The notes beneath the pieces are model-generated. The model was not told the DNA's origin, searched no databases, and was given only the letters and a program-made list of their open reading frames with translations. Source: Candidatus Tepidiaquacella proteinivora (GTDB lineage: Bacteria > Bacteroidota > Ignavibacteria > Tepidaquicellales > Tepidaquicellaceae). Taken from it: a stretch of DNA of 64,000 bases. Shown one piece after another: positions 1 through 9,822 of the stretch. Location of the stretch: contig CP054675.1 in the NCBI GenBank assembly GCA_013348845.1, forward strand, positions 496,001 through 560,000, read 5' to 3'. Position 1 is the stretch's first letter; every line of letters starts with the position of its first letter. A program made the translations under genes and the position numbers.

Positions 1-63
1 TATGCAATCTTCAGGTAATATATCAAGAGTTCCTGTTGGCTTTTTTATTAATTCCTTTTTCAT
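1..63 (-). CDS. hisS: Probable histidyl-tRNA synthetase, N-terminal fragment (runs off window)
   Basis: Only the first 21 codons are inside the window. Read on the minus strand from the ATG at 61-63 they give a short basic N-terminus followed by PTGTLDILPED, which resembles the [RK]GTxDxLP entry motif of class II histidyl-tRNA synthetases. The related HisZ subunit has a similar start and cannot be excluded. The gene is divergent from gcvP, with a 139-nt A+T-rich gap holding the control signals of both. Identification rests on one motif only. Confidence 0.55.
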   Translation of the reverse strand, partial: MKKELIKKPTGTLDILPEDCI

Positions 64-202
64 AAATTATTTTAAAAATAATCATTTAGGTTAATAGTTG
101 AAAGCCAAAAGAAATGTGATATGTGGGATAATTTTTTGAATTTAGATTACTATATATTAATTTTATATTTAAGTTTTACTTAATTAATTTAAAATAGTTA
201 TT

Positions 203-3052
203 ATGAGTAAATTTGAATTTCACGACAAGTTCATTGACCGCCACATTGGTCCCGGAGAAGCAGAAATTAACGAAATGTTAAAAACGGTTGGAGTAAGTTC
301 TCTTGATGAATTGATTGAACAAACAATTCCAAAGGAGATAAGATTAGATAATAAACTGGAATTACCAGAAGCTTTAAGCGAATTTGAGTATCTGGAAAAA
401 ATAAAAGAAATTGCTTCTAAAAATAAAATTTTTAAGTCTTATCAAGGACTTGGATATTATCCTACGATATTACCTAAAGCAATTCAAAGGAATATATTGG
501 AAAATCCCGGCTGGTATACACAATACACACCATATCAGGCGGAAATATCACAGGGTAGGTTGGAAGCATTAATCAACTTTCAAACAATGATTATAGACCT
601 TACCGGACTTCCAATAGCAAATGCTTCGCTTTTAGATGAAGGAACAGCAGCAGCTGAAGCAATGATTATGTGTTACAATACACGAAAAAATAAAAATGCA
701 AAAAAGTTTTTTGTATCCGAAAAATGTTTTCCACAAACTATTGATGTTATTCTAACCAGGGCAGAACCTTTAAACATAATTGTAGATATTGGTGATGTAG
801 ATAAAATTGCTTTAAATGAAGAGTATTTTGCAATCATTGTTCAATATCCGAATTCAGATGGAGAAGTTCCTGATTATAGAGAATTATTTGAAAATGCTCA
901 CAGTAAAGGTTTATATACTATTACAATTGCAGATATAATGTCTCTTGTTTTATTAACACCTCCGGGTGAATTTGGTTCTGATGTTGCAATTGGAAGTACA
1001 CAAAGGTTTGGAGTTCCAATGATGTTTGGAGGACCACATGCGGCATATTTTTCAGCTAAAGAAGAATTTAAAAGATTTTTACCCGGCAGAATAATAGGTG
1101 TTTCTATAGATAAATTTAATAATATTGCCTATAGAATGGCTTTACAAACAAGAGAGCAACATATAAAAAGAGAGAAAGCAACAAGTAATATTTGTACTTC
1201 ACAGGTCTTATTAGCTATAATATCTGCAATGTATGCAATATATCATGGACCATGCGGATTAAGGGCTATTGCTGAAAGAATTCATAAACTTACGGTAATT
1301 TTAAATAACAGATTATCAAAATTTGAATTTAAACAATTAAATAAAATATTTTTTGATACTTTGGCATTTGAATTTGAAGATAAAAGTATTATAGAAAAAA
1401 TCAGAAAACGGGCAGAAGAAAAGAGAGTAAATTTTAGATATAATGATAATAAAATTGGTATTAGTCTTAATGAACAAACAAGATTATGTGATATTAATGA
1501 GATTATAGAAATCTTCACAGGAGAAAAATTCAGAGATAGTCTTGAAGAAGAATATCTCAGGTCTTCAAGCGAATATCCGGAAACATATAAAAGAAAATCA
1601 GCATTTCTGACTCATCCTGTTTTCAATAGATATTATTCTGAAATGGAATTTATGCGATATGTCAAATCACTTGAAAATAAAGATTTATCTTTAACCGGCT
1701 CGATGATCCCGCTTGGTTCATGTACAATGAAATTAAATGCAGCAGTTGAGATGGTTGCTGTTACTTATCCTGAGTTTACAGAAATTCATCCATTTGCCTC
1801 TGAGGACCAGGTAAAAGGTTATAAACAATTAATTACCGAACTTGGTGAATATTTATGCAAAATTACAGGTTTCGCTGGTATCACTTTTCAACCAAATTCA
1901 GGAGCTCAGGGAGAATATACAGGACTTATGATAATTAGAAAATATCATATTTCAAGAGGGGAAGGAAACAGAAATATTGTTCTAATTCCACATTCCGCTC
2001 ATGGAACAAATCCGGCAAGTGCAGTTATGGCAGGTATGCATGTAGTAGTTGTAGAGTGTGATGAAGGTGGAAATATTGATATTGAAGATTTAGAAAAAAA
2101 AGCATCAGAAAATAAAGATAATCTTGCTGCATTGATGGTAACATACCCTTCCACACATGGAGTTTTTGAAGAAGAAATTGTTGAAGTTTGCAAGATAGTT
2201 CATAAATATGGTGGACAGGTATATATGGATGGTGCGAATATGAATGCCCAGGTAGGATTAACTTCACCTGCAAAAATTGGTGCGGATTGTTGTCATTTGA
2301 ATTTGCATAAAACTTTCGCTATTCCTCATGGTGGTGGTGGTCCGGGTGAAGGGCCAGTCGCTGTTGCTAAACATTTAGTTGAGTTCTTACCAGGTCATTT
2401 CACAGAATGTAAAAATAGTAAATTAAAAGCTGTATCATCAGCTCCATACGGTAGTGCTGGAATACTTTCAATTTCTTATGCATACATTTTATTATCCGGT
2501 TCTGATGGTCTAACGAAAGCAACTAAAGTATCAATTCTGAATGCTAATTATATAAAAAACAGATTAGAAAAATATTATAAGGTTCTTTATACAGGGAAAC
2601 GTGGAAGGGTTGGACATGAATTGATTTTTGATTTGAGAGATTTCAAACATAAAGTAAAGGTAGATGCAATTGATGTCGCTAAAAGACTAATGGACTATGG
2701 CTTTCATGCACCGACAGTTTCATTTCCCGTTCCGGGGACATTAATGGTTGAACCAACGGAAAGTGAATCCAAATATGAACTGGATAGATTTTGCGAAGCA
2801 ATGATTTGTATCAGAGAAGAAATAAAAGAAATTGAGGAAGGGAAAGTAAGTGAATCAGATAATTTATTAAAGAATGCTCCACATACAGCAAAGGAAGTTT
2901 GTTCAGATAAATGGGAACATTCTTATTCAAGGATGAAAGCAGCATATCCAGTTAAAGGATTGTTAAAAAATAAATTCTGGCCCTCAGTTGGAAGAATTAA
3001 TGATGCTTATGGTGATAGAAATTTGATATGTACCGCTCCAGCTGATAAATAA
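203..3052 (+). CDS. gcvP: Glycine dehydrogenase (aminomethyl-transferring), P protein of glycine cleavage
   Basis: This is the single-chain P protein (949 aa, usual size for the fused alpha/beta form). It decarboxylates glycine with pyridoxal phosphate and passes the aminomethyl group to lipoylated GcvH. The N-terminal DRHIGP motif (about residues 11-16), the N-terminal half with [17 protein letters not shown], and the C-terminal PLP site [17 protein letters not shown] with Lys703 are all present. No other gcv gene (T or H) is in the window, so the system is dispersed. The ATG at 203 follows an A+T-rich leader with no clear Shine-Dalgarno and no glycine riboswitch that I can recognise. Confidence 0.97.
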   Translation: MSKFEFHDKFIDRHIGPGEAEINEMLKTVGVSSLDELIEQTIPKEIRLDNKLELPEALSEFEYLEKIKEIASKNKIFKSYQGLGYYPTILPKAIQRNILENPGWYTQYTPYQAEISQGRLEALINFQTMIIDLTGLPIANASLLDEGTAAAEAMIMCYNTRKNKNAKKFFVSEKCFPQTIDVILTRAEPLNIIVDIGDVDKIALNEEYFAIIVQYPNSDGEVPDYRELFENAHSKGLYTITIADIMSLVLLTPPGEFGSDVAIGSTQRFGVPMMFGGPHAAYFSAKEEFKRFLPGRIIGVSIDKFNNIAYRMALQTREQHIKREKATSNICTSQVLLAIISAMYAIYHGPCGLRAIAERIHKLTVILNNRLSKFEFKQLNKIFFDTLAFEFEDKSIIEKIRKRAEEKRVNFRYNDNKIGISLNEQTRLCDINEIIEIFTGEKFRDSLEEEYLRSSSEYPETYKRKSAFLTHPVFNRYYSEMEFMRYVKSLENKDLSLTGSMIPLGSCTMKLNAAVEMVAVTYPEFTEIHPFASEDQVKGYKQLITELGEYLCKITGFAGITFQPNSGAQGEYTGLMIIRKYHISRGEGNRNIVLIPHSAHGTNPASAVMAGMHVVVVECDEGGNIDIEDLEKKASENKDNLAALMVTYPSTHGVFEEEIVEVCKIVHKYGGQVYMDGANMNAQVGLTSPAKIGADCCHLNLHKTFAIPHGGGGPGEGPVAVAKHLVEFLPGHFTECKNSKLKAVSSAPYGSAGILSISYAYILLSGSDGLTKATKVSILNANYIKNRLEKYYKVLYTGKRGRVGHELIFDLRDFKHKVKVDAIDVAKRLMDYGFHAPTVSFPVPGTLMVEPTESESKYELDRFCEAMICIREEIKEIEEGKVSESDNLLKNAPHTAKEVCSDKWEHSYSRMKAAYPVKGLLKNKFWPSVGRINDAYGDRNLICTAPADK

Positions 3053-3087
3053 ACAATAGACCTACTTAAAAATTAAATATTTAGAAA

Positions 3088-4608
3088 ATCAATAACAGAA
3101 AATTTTTTCTGATAATATTTATTTTATTTATTTTATCTAATGTCATTCTATTATCTTTTTTAAGATTATTTCCATTCATAGATTTACCATTCAGATTAAC
3201 AGCAGCAACAATCTTTAAATATCTGGACAATCCTGAATACCCATTCTATAAATTTTATTATATCCCAACTTTACTAAAATCTAATATATTACATACATTA
3301 TTTGTTAATATACCAATCTTTAAGGATGTTGAGATTGGGAATAAAATTTTCTATATAATATATGTAATAATATTTCCATTATCTGTTTATTTCTTAATAA
3401 AACAACTCAATGGTAATATATGGTATTCTCTCTTATCATTTTTTTATATTTATAACAGCAATTGCCATTGGGGATTTTCAGAATATACATTATCAATTCC
3501 TTTCTTTATTTTCTTTTTGATTTTACTTATAAAACAATTAACTAATCAAAGATTGATTTATCATTTGATAATCTTTTTTTCTTTGCTGATAATATTATTC
3601 ATTCATTTACAAACGGCTTTATTTTCTTTAGTTATTTATATTTTAGTCTCTTTTTTTTACTTAGATAAAAATTATAAACATCAAATTCCAAAATTAATCA
3701 TAATATTTATATTTATCGTTTTAATATATGTAATTTATAGTTTAGACTCTTCGAATTTGAATCTAACTCAATATTTAATAAATTATTATACAACTAAATA
3801 TTTCAAATTATCTAACCTTCTTTCAAGATTACAAATTATTTCCATTAATGATAATTATCATTGGGGGGAAGAACCAATAGGGACAATAATATCGATTATA
3901 ATAAATTTAATTTTATTTTTACCTTTAATCATAATAATATTCATCAGAAAGAAATTAAAAATAAGATTGAATAAAAATGATTTCGGAGGTTCTGTTATAA
4001 AGATTTCAATATTATTTTCATTAATATTATATTTTTTACTTCCATCTGATATACCAGAACAGAATTTTATTTTTCAAAGATTTACGATTTTCATATGGCT
4101 CGGATTAATTGCATTATTTAGTAGATTTATTTTTGATATTAAATATTTTTCTAAATATAAGATAATATTAATATTTTCATTAATTCTTTTTCAGATAATG
4201 GTATTTGAATATTTTATATCATTTCAAAAGGAATGTAAGAATTTTACCCCTGATTTTTTCAAAGAAATAAAACAATCTGAAAGAGTCTATGGACTTTTTT
4301 TTGATTCTGAATACAGAGGAAGACCTATTTTTATACATTTTCACAATTATTTTACTATCTGGAATAAGGGAATTTCTGGCGGCATTGTAGATTATAGATT
4401 TAGCTTAATAAAACGAAAGACAGATATAAATAAACTACCTGCATATAATCCATGGGCTGGAAATTTAGAGCAATACAACAATGAATACTCAGATGTGGAA
4501 TATATATTATCGAGAAATGAAGATTGCAAGCAAATAGACAACTTTATTATATCAAAAAAAGATAATAAATGGATATTATATAAAAATTCAAAAATGAATA
4601 ATAAATGA
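3088..4608 (+). CDS. Polytopic membrane protein, possible GT-C-like glycosyltransferase, non-canonical start
   Basis: The open frame begins after the TAG at 3082-3084 and stays open to 4608, about 506 codons, yet contains no ATG, GTG or TTG before the TTG at 3517. Codons 3088 onward (ATC, then N-N-R-K-F-F-L-I-I-F) look like a normal membrane-protein N-terminus, and residues before 3517 read as convincing protein (a helix, a soluble loop with DLPFRLTAATIF, then further helices). I place the start at the ATC at 3088; CTG at 3109 is the other candidate. About ten hydrophobic helices are followed by a C-terminal soluble part of roughly 130 residues. The family is not recognised with certainty. 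The next gene is a DUF2723 GT-C-like protein, so a role in lipid-linked sugar transfer is an inference. Confidence 0.6.
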   Translation: MNNRKFFLIIFILFILSNVILLSFLRLFPFIDLPFRLTAATIFKYLDNPEYPFYKFYYIPTLLKSNILHTLFVNIPIFKDVEIGNKIFYIIYVIIFPLSVYFLIKQLNGNIWYSLLSFFYIYNSNCHWGFSEYTLSIPFFIFFLILLIKQLTNQRLIYHLIIFFSLLIILFIHLQTALFSLVIYILVSFFYLDKNYKHQIPKLIIIFIFIVLIYVIYSLDSSNLNLTQYLINYYTTKYFKLSNLLSRLQIISINDNYHWGEEPIGTIISIIINLILFLPLIIIIFIRKKLKIRLNKNDFGGSVIKISILFSLILYFLLPSDIPEQNFIFQRFTIFIWLGLIALFSRFIFDIKYFSKYKIILIFSLILFQIMVFEYFISFQKECKNFTPDFFKEIKQSERVYGLFFDSEYRGRPIFIHFHNYFTIWNKGISGGIVDYRFSLIKRKTDINKLPAYNPWAGNLEQYNNEYSDVEYILSRNEDCKQIDNFIISKKDNKWILYKNSKMNNK

Positions 4609-4651
4609 TACATTTTTTTTGTAAATTAATTTTCTGTAATAAATAAATTTA

Positions 4652-6622
4652 ATGAAGTTAGTAAATAATAAATATTTTTGGTTTTTATTAAGTTTTGCTA
4701 TACCATTTATTGCATATATGAAGACGCTTGCTCCGGATGTATTTTTTGTTGATTCAGGTGAATTAGCAACCGTTTGTGTGAAATTAGGTATTGCACATCC
4801 TACAGGTTATCCATTATTTACAATCATTGGTAGAACTTTTAGTTTACTTCCTTTTAATAATGAAATATATATACTAAATGTACTTGCTGCATTTTTAACG
4901 GCGATTTCAATTGCAATTTTTTTCCTTTTTGCAGTATTCCTCATTAAATTATATATTTATTTCTGGAATACTGAAAGAAAATCATCATTAAAAATCAGTT
5001 TAGATAAGTTCCAGATATATTTCATAGCTTTTATTTCCGCATTAATATTAGGTTTTTCTAAAACCTGGTGGGATACAGCAACATCTATTGAGGTTTATAG
5101 CCTTCACAAAGTTTTTTTGGTGCTTATTATTTTTATATTATATAAAGCAATATTTAATCAATTTTTGTATCCCGCGGAAAAAGATAAAAAGGAAAAGTTC
5201 TGGTTATTATTTGCATTTTTACTTGGTTTAAGCTTCGGTAATCATTTATCAACATTATTTTTATCAATTGGTGTAATATATCTGTATTTCTCTTATAACG
5301 GTTTTAATAAAACTTCATTAATAAGAATTTTAATTTTATCAATTCCTTTTATCTTTGGTTTGACTATATATTTCTATCTTTTCATACGGGCTGAAAATGC
5401 TCCAATTTCCTGGGGGTATCCACACAATTTAGAGAATTTTATCAGACATGTAAGCGGAAAGCAATTTAGTGTATGGATGTTTAAGTCAATTGAAACTATG
5501 AAAAAACAATTTATGCACTTCATAAGCATTTACCCTGTTGAATTTTCTATACCAGTTTTTTTACTAATAATTATAGGATTAATAAAATCATTCATAATAA
5601 ATTACAAGTTATTCTTCTTTCAATTTCTTTTATTTGCTTTTTCTATTATCTATGGTATAAATTATGATATCTATGATATTGATTCATATTTCTTACTCGC
5701 ATTTTTAGTATCATCGATGTGGATTTTATATGCTATTTTCTATATAATAGAATTAATTAAAAAATTTAAGTTAAATTTTTCATATATATACTTAATTTCA
5801 GTATTGCCTTTAATTGTTTTAATTACAAATTACAATGATAGTGACGAGAGTAGGAATTATTATGTAAAAGAGTATATGAATAATGTATTTAATTCAGCAA
5901 AGACTAATTCTATTATAATGTCAACTCAATGGGATTTCTGGGTATCAGCTTCGTGGTATTATCAATATGTTAAAGGAGTAAGACCAGATGTTATAATTAT
6001 TGATAAAGAATTATGTAGAAGAATGTGGTATTTGAGGCATATTAAATTACATTTTCCTGAAATTTATCAAAGGACTAAAAAAGAATTTGATGCATACGAA
6101 AATGAATTAATCAAATTTGAAAAATATACAGATAGATATCTATATCCAAAGACAGATTTTGACTTAAAAGAATTAGATAAAATACGAGCTGCTTTTCTTA
6201 CATTTTTAAATTCATTAGTCGATAATTTCCAGGATAAAAATTTTTATACTACCTATGATATTGAAGATGTAGAAGCACCTTTTGAAAAATTCGGGAAAGA
6301 ATACTTCAAAATTCCGGAAGGTCTTTTAGTAAGATATAGCAAGCAAAAAGAATGTGATACTAATTATAACGATCCTGATTATGTGATAAAAATTACAAAT
6401 AGAAAAGAATACTATTATGAATTTCTTATGAGAAATTATTATCGAGCCTTAATTTACAGAATCAATTATTTAATGAATTGTGAACAGTACGACAAAGCTG
6501 AAAAAATGTTAAATATTGCAATAGAAATTGAGAGGGGATCACCAAATAATATAAAACCTCAGGAAAGAAGAACCCAATTCATACAAAATAAGATAAAAGA
6601 ATTAAAAGAACTCAAACAATAG
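4652..6622 (+). CDS. DUF2723-family membrane protein (PMT/GT-C-like)
   Basis: The protein (656 aa) begins with a helix and the signature TLAPDVFFVDSGE at about residues 25-37, followed by a LGIAHPTGYPLF stretch. This is the hallmark of DUF2723, a family related to protein O-mannosyltransferases, in which an acidic pair in the first external loop is thought to be catalytic (here Asp34 and Glu37). Around ten membrane segments reach to about residue 400. A soluble C-terminal region follows, its end (NCEQYDKAEKMLNIAIE) resembling a single TPR. It probably sits in the inner membrane and glycosylates exported substrates, which is inferred from the family. It lies 43 nt after another membrane protein and 5 nt before the Omp85-like gene. 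Confidence 0.8.
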   Translation: MKLVNNKYFWFLLSFAIPFIAYMKTLAPDVFFVDSGELATVCVKLGIAHPTGYPLFTIIGRTFSLLPFNNEIYILNVLAAFLTAISIAIFFLFAVFLIKLYIYFWNTERKSSLKISLDKFQIYFIAFISALILGFSKTWWDTATSIEVYSLHKVFLVLIIFILYKAIFNQFLYPAEKDKKEKFWLLFAFLLGLSFGNHLSTLFLSIGVIYLYFSYNGFNKTSLIRILILSIPFIFGLTIYFYLFIRAENAPISWGYPHNLENFIRHVSGKQFSVWMFKSIETMKKQFMHFISIYPVEFSIPVFLLIIIGLIKSFIINYKLFFFQFLLFAFSIIYGINYDIYDIDSYFLLAFLVSSMWILYAIFYIIELIKKFKLNFSYIYLISVLPLIVLITNYNDSDESRNYYVKEYMNNVFNSAKTNSIIMSTQWDFWVSASWYYQYVKGVRPDVIIIDKELCRRMWYLRHIKLHFPEIYQRTKKEFDAYENELIKFEKYTDRYLYPKTDFDLKELDKIRAAFLTFLNSLVDNFQDKNFYTTYDIEDVEAPFEKFGKEYFKIPEGLLVRYSKQKECDTNYNDPDYVIKITNRKEYYYEFLMRNYYRALIYRINYLMNCEQYDKAEKMLNIAIEIERGSPNNIKPQERRTQFIQNKIKELKELKQ

Positions 6623-6627
6623 AATTA

Positions 6628-8019
6628 GTGCGATATTATTCATTTATAATACTTAATCTATTAATTGTAACTATATTAAAATCAAGTGAGTTAGATACAA
6701 TTAATGAAGTAAATTCTATGTATTATAATGATTATTTAATAAAAAATGTATTAATAAAGGGGAATAAGATAACAAAAGATGAAGTAATAATAAGAGAATT
6801 AAATCTAAAAGTAGGGGATAAATTCGATTCATTACTATATAAAGAAGATATCGAAAATTTAAATAAACTGGACATTTTCAATCGGGTTAACATTTCTATT
6901 GATCCTTATAACGAGCTTAAAAAAATTGATTATATTGTTGAATTGGAAGAATCACCAAATGTTCTACCTATTCCACAAGGAGGAATGAAAGAAGGCAGTT
7001 TGAAAAAGATTTGGGTAGGATTAAATTTTCAATGGAAAAACTTCAGAGGATATAATGAAACGATATCAGTAAATTTCGGTATAGGATATGAACCTTTTGT
7101 CTCACTTTCTTACTTTAATCCCTGGATCGGAAATAAGGAACATTTTTTTGGCTCAGTTAATTTAGCTTTTTCAAAAAATGTAATGAAAGTCATTCCTGAT
7201 TCAACAATGAGTGCGAACAAAGATAATGCATTTACATATGATGTTTTCAAATATTCTGTTGGATTTTCTATAGGGAAGTATATATACAAAAACTTCAAAA
7301 TATTTTCCAATATTTCATATAATTTTACCGACATAACTTCATTTCCGGCTACTAATGAATTATATAGAATAAAAGAAGATAATTATACTAAATTTTCTAT
7401 ATCATTAAATTACGATAAAAGAAATAATAACGAATATACTACTTTTGGAACATATATAGATTTTACTTATAATCGATACGGAATCCTATCAGAAAATAAT
7501 CAATTTAACAAAATAGAGATAAACTTAAAAAAATTTATTCCGATTAGAATAATAAGAGACTATTTTATTTCTTATTGTATTTGGTTAAGAAGTGCTAACA
7601 TTTTTACCGGTACTCCAAAAGATTACCTTATGGAAGTATATGGATATGATGTGTATATCAGAGGTTGGAAAGATTATTTGTTTAAAGGTGAGAATTCACT
7701 TGGTATATTTTCAGAATTCAGAATTCCGATTGTAAAACCATTTTATGTTAATGGAAAAGACCATATAATTATCAAGAAAATTCCATTTTTTAATAATTTC
7801 AGTTATCAGTACGGATTATACTTAACAACATTCTTTGATATTGGAACAGTTTATAATAGGGGAGTGAAAGTTTCAGATTTACTTTTTAAGAAAGGTTACG
7901 GGTTAGGAATAAATTTGCTACTTCCTTTCAATTTTATTGTCAGAGTAGATATCGCATTAAATAAAGAAATAGATAAATTCAAATCAAGATTTTCATTTGA
8001 CTTAAATTCTTATTTCTAA
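6628..8019 (+). CDS. Omp85/BamA-like outer-membrane protein with one POTRA domain
   Basis: A GTG start gives a hydrophobic signal sequence (about 20 residues). One POTRA-like module follows, beginning IKNVLIKGNKITKDEVIIREL and continuing through LDIFNRVNISIDP to about residue 110. The remainder alternates polar and aromatic residues as a surface-antigen beta-barrel and ends near the usual C-terminal FDLNSYF with a terminal Phe. At 463 aa with a single POTRA it is shorter than BamA (usually five POTRAs, about 800 aa), so it is more likely a small Omp85 relative than the essential assembly factor. It starts 5 nt after the DUF2723 gene and ends 1 nt before rsmE. Confidence 0.75.
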   Translation: MRYYSFIILNLLIVTILKSSELDTINEVNSMYYNDYLIKNVLIKGNKITKDEVIIRELNLKVGDKFDSLLYKEDIENLNKLDIFNRVNISIDPYNELKKIDYIVELEESPNVLPIPQGGMKEGSLKKIWVGLNFQWKNFRGYNETISVNFGIGYEPFVSLSYFNPWIGNKEHFFGSVNLAFSKNVMKVIPDSTMSANKDNAFTYDVFKYSVGFSIGKYIYKNFKIFSNISYNFTDITSFPATNELYRIKEDNYTKFSISLNYDKRNNNEYTTFGTYIDFTYNRYGILSENNQFNKIEINLKKFIPIRIIRDYFISYCIWLRSANIFTGTPKDYLMEVYGYDVYIRGWKDYLFKGENSLGIFSEFRIPIVKPFYVNGKDHIIIKKIPFFNNFSYQYGLYLTTFFDIGTVYNRGVKVSDLLFKKGYGLGINLLLPFNFIVRVDIALNKEIDKFKSRFSFDLNSYF

Positions 8020-8020
8020 T

Positions 8021-8749
8021 ATGGAGTATTACATATATGAAAAAATATCGGTTGTTAAAGATACATTAACTATCGAAAAAGATCCTCTGAGAAAACATCT
8101 TTCAACAGTATTAAGGAAAAAAGTTGGAGAAAATCTTGAATTATGTGATGGTAAAGGGAACCTTTTTCGTTGCAAAATACTTTATATAAGTAAAAATATA
8201 ATTAAACTTGAAGTTATAGAACGAAAAAAAATTGAATATGATACGAAAGTTAAAGTGACTTTATTTTTATCTCATTTAAGAAATATGTCAAGATTTGAGT
8301 TTGCTATTGAAAAATGTGTTGAGTTAGGTGTTATAAAAATAATACCTGTAATAACAGATAATACAGTTAATAAGAGTCCTTTATCAAAACATAAATTATT
8401 AAGATTAAAAAATATAATAAAATCAGCTACAGGTCAATCACAAAGATGTTATTTGACAGAATTATCAGAATCTATTTATTTAAAAGATATAAATAAATTT
8501 ACGGGTAATGGTGAAAAGATAGTAATGTACGAATTTGCTGATTACAATAAGAATTTTGAATTGAATTTTAATAATTATAATATAAATTTACTAATAGGTC
8601 CTGAAGGAGGATTTAATGAAAATGAGGTTTCGTTTTTAATTGAAAATGGTTGGAAAACATATTCATTAGGAAATAGAAAATTAAGAGCCGAAACAGCAGC
8701 AATTGTATCAGTCTATGAATTAATTAACCATTCAATAATTAAAAAATAA
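8021..8749 (+). CDS. rsmE: 16S rRNA (uracil(1498)-N3)-methyltransferase
   Basis: This SPOUT-family enzyme methylates U1498 of 16S rRNA using S-adenosylmethionine. The C-terminal trefoil knot shows LLIGPEGGF at about residues 190-198 and LGNRKLRAETAA at about 216-227, both diagnostic for RsmE. The N-terminal PUA-like region carries HLSTVLRKKVGE. Length (242 aa) is normal. ATG at 8021 comes one base after the stop of the barrel gene, so translation is probably coupled. The product is cytosolic. Confidence 0.95.
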   Translation: MEYYIYEKISVVKDTLTIEKDPLRKHLSTVLRKKVGENLELCDGKGNLFRCKILYISKNIIKLEVIERKKIEYDTKVKVTLFLSHLRNMSRFEFAIEKCVELGVIKIIPVITDNTVNKSPLSKHKLLRLKNIIKSATGQSQRCYLTELSESIYLKDINKFTGNGEKIVMYEFADYNKNFELNFNNYNINLLIGPEGGFNENEVSFLIENGWKTYSLGNRKLRAETAAIVSVYELINHSIIKK

Positions 8750-8754
8750 AACTT

Positions 8755-9681
8755 ATGAAAAAGAAATTACTTTTTTTATTAATGATCTTAGTAATTCCTT
8801 TTGTTAGTGCCAATTCTCAGTTTGATAATTGGTCTTTTCAAATAGGACTTGGGATAACTCAACCGATGAATGAACTTAAAGGAGATTCACCTTTTGCTTA
8901 CGTTCCCAAATGGACAGGATATTTTCTGAATTACAATTATAATCCTCCAATTGTTGATAGCACTATTTTATACAATATAATTCTTACTGATTCTAATTTT
9001 ATGAAAGAAAATTATGGCGTCAGTACAGGGTTTACTCTAAACGGTGCTGCGAAAGTCAACATAGATAAATACAATACATTGAGAGGTATTATTACTATGG
9101 GTTTCAGTACTTTTAATACCTTTGCTTCAGATAAATCGGGTTCATCTCCATTTCCGGTGCAAAATGGTTATCAAACTGTTTCTGTAACATATTCAAACTC
9201 GTTTACAGCATTTGGAATAGGACTTGGTTTAGAAGTTGCTCCTACATCATTTACAAACATTTTTACACCATATTTTGGTGCGACATTTAATTTCAATTTC
9301 CTCAGCGCCAATTTAACAAGGTCTTATGGCAGGGATAGTTTAAAAGCAGATATAGGACCTGAATTCAGAATTGGGGCGGCAATTCACGGAGGATTAGAAT
9401 TAAGAGTTTCAAAGGGTATAGATATAGTTGCAGGAGCAAAATATGATTTTGGAAACTTATTGTTAAAAACAACCCGTTCAGGACAGCAAGACTTTATAAC
9501 CTATGGTAAGACTAATATGTCATTAAATGACGATGAAGGCTATTATTGGTCAAATTTAAATGACCCAAATGGTGTAAGCAAAATGTATAAAACAAAAAGT
9601 AAATCAATAAATTGGTTATCATTCTTTATCGGTGTTAATATTTACCCAAACATATTATCCCCTAAAGAAAAGAAAAAATAA
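8755..9681 (+). CDS. Predicted outer-membrane beta-barrel protein
   Basis: A clear signal peptide (basic start, LLFLLMILVIPFVSA, cleavage near residue 20) precedes about 290 residues rich in Gly, Asn, Phe and Tyr with alternating hydrophobicity, such as FGIGLGLEVAP and YFGATFNFNF. This pattern fits a small outer-membrane barrel with a porin- or OmpA-like fold. The end is short and basic rather than a T9SS sorting domain. I do not recognise a specific family. It closes the operon that starts upstream and is followed by a strong hairpin terminator. Confidence 0.6.
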   Translation: MKKKLLFLLMILVIPFVSANSQFDNWSFQIGLGITQPMNELKGDSPFAYVPKWTGYFLNYNYNPPIVDSTILYNIILTDSNFMKENYGVSTGFTLNGAAKVNIDKYNTLRGIITMGFSTFNTFASDKSGSSPFPVQNGYQTVSVTYSNSFTAFGIGLGLEVAPTSFTNIFTPYFGATFNFNFLSANLTRSYGRDSLKADIGPEFRIGAAIHGGLELRVSKGIDIVAGAKYDFGNLLLKTTRSGQQDFITYGKTNMSLNDDEGYYWSNLNDPNGVSKMYKTKSKSINWLSFFIGVNIYPNILSPKEKKK

Positions 9682-9733
9682 ATTGTTTGTTATATAACGC
9701 GATATCGGAAAAAACTATAAATTAAAATTTATA

Positions 9734-9767
9734 AAAAAAATTCCCCAATGTAGGGGAATTTTTTTAT
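9734..9767. terminator. Bidirectional intrinsic terminator
   Basis: A-rich run, then TTCCCC, six-base loop AATGTA, GGGGAA and a T run. Counting the flanking A and T tracts the stem is about 13 bp. It works in both directions and sits between the barrel gene on the plus strand and nuoL on the minus strand. Confidence 0.9.
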
Positions 9768-9822
9768 TAGCGATAATTATTATTTAATTTAGTTGTAAAT
9801 TATAAGATATAAATATTATAAT

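Noticed and set aside
64-202. Possible glycine riboswitch upstream of gcvP
   Set aside because: The 139-nt gap lacks the conserved glycine-aptamer helices and GG-rich core; it is nearly all A/T.
1999-2273. Overlapping minus-strand open frames inside gcvP
   Set aside because: They are shadows of the conserved PLP-enzyme frame and carry no motif.
3517-4608. Shorter reading of the membrane protein starting at TTG 3517
   Set aside because: About 143 codons of coherent membrane-protein sequence continue upstream in the same frame without a stop.
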